DNA from: an uncultured Dialister sp.
GTDB lineage: Bacteria; Bacillota; Negativicutes; Veillonellales; Dialisteraceae
Assembly (NCBI RefSeq): GCF_900538805.1
Contig: NZ_UPZP01000024.1
Span: 1 to 26,210 of the forward strand
DNA: 26,210 nt
Reading direction: 5' to 3'
Shown: piece after piece, positions 22,941 to 26,210 of the stretch
How positions within the stretch are numbered: the stretch's first letter is position 1
Layout of the letters: every line of letters starts with the position of its first letter
The notes under the pieces: model-generated
What the model was told of the DNA's origin: nothing
The model's database searches: none
The model's input: the letters and a program-made list of their open reading frames with translations, nothing else
Program-made: the position numbers and the translations under genes

Positions 22941-23329
22941 ATGACGCAGCGGCAGGCGGCTTACTGTCACTGTGGAGGGAGATTTCTCGACTTAGAGTCT
23001 CAATGGAGGAGCATAGAAACTTTTACTTCCATAACGACATACAGCCCCGCTCGAAATGACACTTTGACGAGCAGCTTACTGTCATATCCGGAGAAAACTT
23101 ATGACCATGGCCCCATCTTCATTTCGAGCGGAGGACTGCGCCGGAATTATAAGACGCTTTATGGAGAAAGTGAAGAGGAGCCACGAAATCTCCATCCTGT
23201 AATGATGCCAGCTGCATAGAGGCGGGAGATTTCTCGGCTCAGCGTTTCAATGAGCCGTGAAAACTTTTGCCTCCATAACGGCATGCAGTCCCGCTTGAAA
23301 TGACACAGCGGCAGGCAGTTTATCATCAT
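22941..23329. repeat. second repeat cluster: direct, inverted, direct copies
   Basis: An 87-base unit running from GGGAGATTTCTCG to CTCGAAATGACA occurs at 22974-23062 and, diverged, at 23221-23306. An inverted, more degenerate copy lies between them (23119-23195, from TCATTTCGAGCGG to ACGAAATCTCC). A 30-base block of type ATGACRCAGCGGCAGGC..TTACTGTCAY flanks the units at 22941, 23057 and 23300. The 12-mers at 23048-23059 and 23119-23130 are perfect inverted repeats. It resembles the composite repeat in style (GAGATTTCTCG / CTCGAAATGAC against GTCATTCTGA..GAAGAATC) but is a different family. Confidence 0.65.
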
Positions 23330-23362
23330 TTGAAAAATTCTCAGGAGAATACAGGAACAATA

Positions 23363-23411
23363 AAAAAAGCTGTGAAGAAATGATGCACATTTCCTCACAG
23401 TTCTTTTTTAT
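23363..23411 (-). terminator. intrinsic terminator after uspA
   Basis: A 14-bp stem with one mismatch (GCTGTGAAGAAATG, 23369-23382; CATTTCCTCACAGT, 23388-23401). On the minus strand it is followed by CTTTTTTTATTG. It overlaps the last codon region of the uspA gene. Confidence 0.88.
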
Positions 23412-23857
23412 TTCACAATAAGTACGGGACATTTGGAGCGGCTCACCATGTAGCTGGATACGGAGCCCATGAAGATGCCTTTCAGGGGGCCAAGGCCGCG
23501 GCTGCCCATGACCACCAGGTCGCAGCCCTTTTCTTCTGCCATATTGAGGAGCACCGGTCCCGGGGAACCCACTTCGTACAGTTCTTCGTGGGCAATGCCG
23601 GCAGGAATCATGGCGGCTGCTTCTTTCAGGTCCTCTTTGCACTGTTCTTCCAGGTCTTCCGACAGTTTGGTGGTGAGACAGCCTTCGGCAATGGATACCT
23701 GGTCGAAGTTGCTCATGGCGGAAACCATATTGCATACAGAGGCAATGTAGAGGATGGTGCCGTCGCCGGCCTGTGCCAGGTCTATGGCATGGAGCATGGC
23801 TTTTTTCGCATGGTCGGAACCATCATAGGGAACCAGAATTTTTTTATACTTTAACAT
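23408..23857 (-). CDS. universal stress protein, UspA family
   Basis: A 149-residue single-domain Usp, the normal length. It opens KKILVPYDGSDHAKKAMLHA and ends with the nucleotide-binding signature VVMGSRGLG..GIFMGSVS (about 115-136), so it belongs to the ATP-binding branch, followed by CPVLIVK. These cytoplasmic proteins build up under starvation or other stress; the precise action is unknown. An acidic insert of about 15 residues lies near 70-85 (TTKLSEDLEEQCKED). AGGTGGGGG lies upstream of the ATG, an extended -10 promoter is at 23909-23917, and a strong terminator follows, so it is transcribed alone. Confidence 0.94.
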   Translation of the reverse strand: MLKYKKILVPYDGSDHAKKAMLHAIDLAQAGDGTILYIASVCNMVSAMSNFDQVSIAEGCLTTKLSEDLEEQCKEDLKEAAAMIPAGIAHEELYEVGSPGPVLLNMAEEKGCDLVVMGSRGLGPLKGIFMGSVSSYMVSRSKCPVLIVK

Positions 23858-23908
23858 AAAACCCCCACCTTTCTTATCCTGTGAAACGGGGAATCTTTTC
23901 TTTTCCTT

Positions 23909-23917
23909 ATTATATCA
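23909..23917 (-). promoter_or_regulatory. extended -10 promoter of uspA
   Basis: TGATATAAT on the minus strand (TG-n-TATAAT), about 52 bases before the uspA start. The -35 region is weak, as expected for an extended -10 promoter. Confidence 0.65.
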
Positions 23918-23937
23918 TACCCGCGAAAGGACAGGAA

Positions 23938-23961
23938 AGCGGGAATGATTTCATTCCCGCT
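23938..23961 (-). terminator. hairpin behind the MBL-fold gene
   Basis: An 11-bp perfect stem, AGCGGGAATGA / TCATTCCCGCT, lies ten bases behind the MBL gene stop. The T-run after it is interrupted (TTTCCTGTCCTTT), so termination may be partial. Confidence 0.65.
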
Positions 23962-23971
23962 GAAGAATTTC

Positions 23972-25045
23972 TTAAAAGATGAAGGTATCATTTTCCGGTT
24001 TCACCTTTTTATTATGGAAAGGCACCACCAGCGGCATGTCGTTCTCCGCCTTCAGGTCTTCCATTTCCTGCCAGGTGAGGTGGTTGGGCCAGAGGGCAAA
24101 TTTGGCCCTTCCTGTCTGGAAGAAGCAGCGGGCTTTCCCGTAGCCGTGAATGCTTCCGGTAAGGAGCACGCCCATATGGGGATGGTCCAGAATGAGCTGG
24201 CGGCTGGAGGCCCTGGAGAGCTGGGCGTCGGTGAGGAAATAGATATTTCCTTTTTCAATGGTTTCGTTATCCCAGCGCCGGAAGATGGAGAAGGGCAGTT
24301 CCGTGATTTCATCATGGACGAAATATTTCCGATGTCCCAGACGGAGCCATTCATCGTAAAGCTTGGGAGACATGTAAATGCCATGGCTTTCGCCAAAGGT
24401 CTCGTGGAAAAGGACACCCATGGAAAGGCCCCTTCCGTAATGGGGCACCGGCATGAGAAGGGGTGTGCCGTCTTTCATGAGGGCGGCGGCGGTGTCCACC
24501 ACCTGTTTCCGAAGGTCCGGCCCCCGGTCCTTCCGGCTGTAGGCGGCATCAATGACCGCCATGTCGGCGTGAAGGCCCCGCACGGCGTCGCAGCGGTAGA
24601 AGGTGTCGTTTTCCCGGTAGTCGCCGGAGAAGAAGAGGCTCCTGCCTTCTACGGAAATATCGAACCACACGGCACCGGCGCAGTGGCCTGTGCGTCCCCA
24701 TTTCACCGTAAAGCCCGGCTCCAGCTCCAGTTCCGGCGCCGTGGAGTCCAGTATCATGGTATTCCAGGGTTTGTAGTGAAGCTGCCGGTAGGTCTGGTTG
24801 GACATGAGCACCGGCCCGTCAAATCCCTGCTTCACAAGGTACTCTATGGCCCCGGTGTGATCCCTGTGGGAATGGGTAATGAAGAGGTACTCCGCCTTAT
24901 GAATCTGCTCCGGCGTCAGGTCCGGAATCCGGTCCAGACCGTCGGTGGACGTCCCGGCGTCCACAATAAAAGCGTGGCGGTCCCCCTCCACGTAGAAACA
25001 GTTTCTTCCTTCGTCACCGCATCCACCTGCTATGAAAAGCTGCAT
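23972..25045 (-). CDS. MBL-fold metallo-hydrolase
   Basis: I place the start at the ATG at 25045, with GGAG eight bases upstream. The frame is open to 25156, but the added residues look non-coding and have no ribosome site. The 357-residue protein begins MQLFIAGGCGDEGRNCFYVE and has the metallo-beta-lactamase zinc motif THSHRDH (57-63), a downstream metal histidine in GHCAGAVWF (about 139) and aspartate in FSGDYREN (about 158). The C-terminal half has LLTGSIHGYGKA and PFHN, resembling the order seen in beta-CASP nucleases, but the relationship is uncertain. It should be a cytoplasmic zinc hydrolase; the substrate (RNA, DNA or small molecule) cannot be told. It stands between a terminator and uspA. 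Confidence 0.87.
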   Translation of the reverse strand: MQLFIAGGCGDEGRNCFYVEGDRHAFIVDAGTSTDGLDRIPDLTPEQIHKAEYLFITHSHRDHTGAIEYLVKQGFDGPVLMSNQTYRQLHYKPWNTMILDSTAPELELEPGFTVKWGRTGHCAGAVWFDISVEGRSLFFSGDYRENDTFYRCDAVRGLHADMAVIDAAYSRKDRGPDLRKQVVDTAAALMKDGTPLLMPVPHYGRGLSMGVLFHETFGESHGIYMSPKLYDEWLRLGHRKYFVHDEITELPFSIFRRWDNETIEKGNIYFLTDAQLSRASSRQLILDHPHMGVLLTGSIHGYGKARCFFQTGRAKFALWPNHLTWQEMEDLKAENDMPLVVPFHNKKVKPENDTFIF

Positions 25046-25159
25046 ATCCACATCTCCATCAGAACCCTGGCCAGGTCCCGTCAATTTGATTTCCCTGCGG
25101 CTTTCCGTCTGCCATAAGATTCTCCAACAAAGCCGCACTTTCGTATCATAAGACAAATA

Positions 25160-25197
25160 AAAAGGAGCCCTGCGGAAATCGTAAGGCTCCTTCGCTT
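25160..25197 (-). terminator. terminator after the small exported protein gene
   Basis: Stem AAGGAGCC / GGCTCCTT with a long loop. On the minus strand it is followed by TTTTTATTTG. It separates the exported protein gene from the MBL gene. Confidence 0.75.
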
Positions 25198-25244
25198 TTA
25201 TTTTATTAACATTATTATATAATTTTTATGCTTCTTTGTAAAGC

Positions 25245-25724
25245 TTAATAGGAAGTTTTGGAAACGCGGTAAAGAGCAATATAAATATCCTCCGCCTCAT
25301 CGGCCGGCTCATTGGGGTCGCCGGGATAGGCTGCTGCCTTGCCGTCTGCCGTATAGGCCCCTTCCAGCTTGTTCAGAATCTTGTACTTGATTTTCTGTCC
25401 CAGCTGGTCTGCACCCACCGCCGTATCGTACTGGAGGATGTAGTCCACCATGCGGTAATTGCCATAGTCCGGCCAGGTAAGGGGGTGTTTGTAGACTTCC
25501 GCATACAGGGTGGCCCGGATGATGGGAAGTTCGCCGGCGGAAACGGGATCCCGCTCAATGGTATCGGCATCGGCGTAAATTCTTTCTTCATCAGAAGTGT
25601 ACACCACCACATACTTGTCATAATCATTCATCATTTTCTCCGACGTAGGCACCTTTCCTGCCGCCATGGATACGCCGGGAATGAGGGCACAGGCCAGAGC
25701 CAGCGCTGCCAGTTCTTTTTTCAT
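25245..25724 (-). CDS. small exported protein of unknown function
   Basis: This 159-residue protein has a clear signal peptide (MKKELAALALACALIPGVSMA, cleavage probably after SMA near residue 21), so it is secreted to the periplasm or surface. The mature part contains VVVYTSDEERIYADADTIERDP and MVDYILQYDTA. Such short exported proteins with a YTSDEERIYADADTI-type segment resemble adhesin-E-like or other surface proteins of Negativicutes, but I cannot name a family with confidence. The end is acidic (PADEAEDIYIALYRVSKTSY). AAGGAGG lies seven bases before the ATG, and a TATAAT -10 at 25767-25772. It is transcribed alone. Confidence 0.83.
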   Translation of the reverse strand: MKKELAALALACALIPGVSMAAGKVPTSEKMMNDYDKYVVVYTSDEERIYADADTIERDPVSAGELPIIRATLYAEVYKHPLTWPDYGNYRMVDYILQYDTAVGADQLGQKIKYKILNKLEGAYTADGKAAAYPGDPNEPADEAEDIYIALYRVSKTSY

Positions 25725-25766
25725 TGGAAATCCTCCTTTTGAATAAGAGTCACTTTTACTGGTTCT

Positions 25767-25772
25767 ATTATA
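25767..25772 (-). promoter_or_regulatory. -10 box, exported protein gene
   Basis: A consensus TATAAT on the minus strand, 42 bases before the ATG at 25724. The -35 (TTCCAT, 17 bases upstream) is poor. Confidence 0.5.
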
Positions 25773-25838
25773 ACCTATGGGGAGGAAAGATGGAAACGGA
25801 GTATTGTTAATTATTGTTATTTTATTTAAAAACCAAGC

Positions 25839-25867
25839 TTGACAATCATAGTAAACCGTTGTATCAT
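25839..25867 (+). promoter_or_regulatory. near-consensus sigma-70 promoter
   Basis: TTGACA (25839-25844), 17-base spacer, TATCAT (25862-25867), with A+T-rich DNA upstream. It is the best-matching promoter in the window, yet no recognisable gene follows it. Transcription would start near 25874. Confidence 0.75.
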
Positions 25868-25873
25868 ATAGAC

Positions 25874-25985
25874 GTAAACAAAAAGGAAATCACCATTGGC
25901 CGTGGTGGTTCCACTCATTGTTACCAATCTTTCTCAACAATCCAACGTCTCCAAAAAAGCCTCCCGCAAGGGAGGCTTTAGACGT
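25874..25985 (+). ncRNA. candidate short transcript or leader RNA
   Basis: About 110 bases run from the expected start of the promoter at 25839-25867 to the hairpin at 25956-25979. The RNA could fold with ATTGG (25895-25899) pairing CCAAT (25924-25928) around a small GTGG/CCAC stem. It also carries AGGA (25884-25887) eight bases before a TTG (25896), opening a 34-codon frame MAVVVPLIVTNLSQQ.. that ends at 26000. Six of the first nine residues are Val, Leu or Ile, as in leader peptides of branched-chain amino acid operons. The hairpin's T-run is short on this strand, so termination here is unproven. It may be an attenuator leader, a small RNA or chance. Confidence 0.3.
25953..25985. terminator. 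hairpin terminator, stronger on the minus strand
   Basis: A 10-bp perfect stem AAAGCCTCCC-GCAA-GGGAGGCTTT (25956-25979), with an outer ACGTCT / AGACGT pair (25945-25950, 25980-25985). The minus strand carries six T; the plus strand only three. It probably ends a leftward gene beyond the right edge, after repeat copy 6. Confidence 0.75.
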
Positions 25986-25997
25986 ATATGGGGGAAT

Positions 25998-26210
25998 TAG
26001 TGAGCTGGTAAGCTAGTGAGCTAGTGTGCTAGTGTGCTAGTGAGCTGGTGAGCTGGTGCGCCGGTGAGACAGCTTTCCGCTATCTGCTGTCCGCCGACAG
26101 GTATTTAGCGGTCTATGTGTCACTATCGATTTTTACCGAGATTCTTCGCCTGTGGCTCAGAATGACGATGGGCGGGAATGCAATCCCGTAACGCAGTCTG
26201 ACGTCTGATA
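25998..26210 (-). repeat. composite repeat, copy 6 (inverted, runs off the window)
   Basis: Read on the minus strand it has the GTCATTCTGA..GAAGAATCT motif (26140-26166), a TAGTGAC segment (26118-26124), degenerate 7-bp units (26072-26100, GCGGACA, GCAGATA, GCGGAAA) and nine 8-bp units (26000-26071; as printed GTGAGCTG, GTAAGCTA, GTGAGCTA, GTGTGCTA twice, GTGAGCTG twice, GTGCGCCG, GTGAGACA). This is the longest 8-bp array in the window. The module order matches copy 5. The hairpin and 9-bp end should lie beyond 26210. Confidence 0.82.

Larger units (their letters stand above)
22574..23407. other. 834-base non-coding region with structure and repeats
   Basis: No convincing gene is seen on either strand. 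From left to right it holds the DUF2157 promoter and leader hairpin, an inverted-repeat structure at 22791-22855, a strong hairpin terminator at 22863-22898, and a repeat cluster at 22941-23329, followed by the uspA terminator. The open frames across it read through the terminator hairpin and the repeats, and have no ribosome site or family resemblance. Confidence 0.6.

Noticed and set aside
22662..23219. 185-codon open frame in the 834-base gap
   Set aside because: It reads through a strong hairpin terminator and the repeat cluster, with no ribosome site and no recognisable domain.
25046..25156. N-terminal extension of the MBL-fold protein
   Set aside because: The added 37 residues lack a ribosome site and family similarity, whereas ATG 25045 has GGAG at good spacing.
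25874..25985. T-box or other known riboswitch
   Set aside because: GGTGGTTCCAC faintly recalls a T-box antiterminator, but the required TGGNACCGCG-type core and specifier structure are absent.
4435..26210. Insertion sequence or phage remnants as source of the repeats
   Set aside because: No transposase, integrase or phage-like frame and no target duplications were seen around any copy.

Overview
The window looks like chromosomal DNA from a medium-G+C anaerobe of the Firmicutes, most probably a Negativicute of the Dialister/Veillonellaceae type. This is an inference from the gene mix: Firmicute-type AddAB recombination nuclease, lipoprotein and secreted proteins, an Flp-like pilin, and YfbR, SixA and ThiD. 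No rRNA or tRNA gene, CRISPR array, transposase or phage gene was recognised.

Layout. 1-144 is the 3' end of an unrecognised gene. 207-2352 (minus) carries a MATE transporter and a TalC/MipB-type transaldolase, followed by a divergent LysR regulator (2712-3626, plus) and a zinc-ribbon protein (3743-4432, plus). 4839-6593 (minus) is a FIST-GGDEF signalling protein. 6822-9073 (minus) holds a large Flp-like pilin, a 5'-truncated tatC remnant and an MFS transporter. 9573-17306 (plus) is addB-addA, together nearly 7.3 kb. 17669-18493 (minus) is an orphan amino-acid-binding lipoprotein. 18613-22573 (minus) is a tightly packed five-gene run: DUF2157 membrane protein, GDYXXLXY-type protein, sixA, thiD, yfbR. 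23408-25724 (minus) carries UspA, an MBL-fold hydrolase and a small exported protein.

The most unusual feature is a composite intergenic repeat present in six copies (near 149, 4435, 9126, 12959, 17306 and 25998). It is assembled from short modules: a GC-rich hairpin, a 9-bp array (GGTTCARAR), further hairpins, a GTCATTCTGA..GAAGAATC motif, a 7-bp array (GCGGATA) and an 8-bp array (CTAGCYCA-like). Several hairpins differ in sequence between copies but keep their pairing. Five of the six copies sit directly behind a stop codon in gene orientation, or would do so for a gene beyond the right edge. Two genes, addB and the MATE gene, end inside repeat sequence and take their last codons and stop from it. 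A separate repeat cluster (direct, inverted, direct) fills 22940-23330.

Functionally the window is mostly housekeeping: DNA repair (AddAB), nucleotide and cofactor metabolism (YfbR, ThiD), sugar phosphates (transaldolase), transport (MATE, MFS, binding protein) and signalling or stress (FIST-GGDEF, UspA, LysR, SixA). No classical defence island is seen. The candidates for undescribed biology are the composite repeat, the structured non-coding stretches at 22.8-23.3 kb and 25.84-26.0 kb, and the enlarged solitary pilin.
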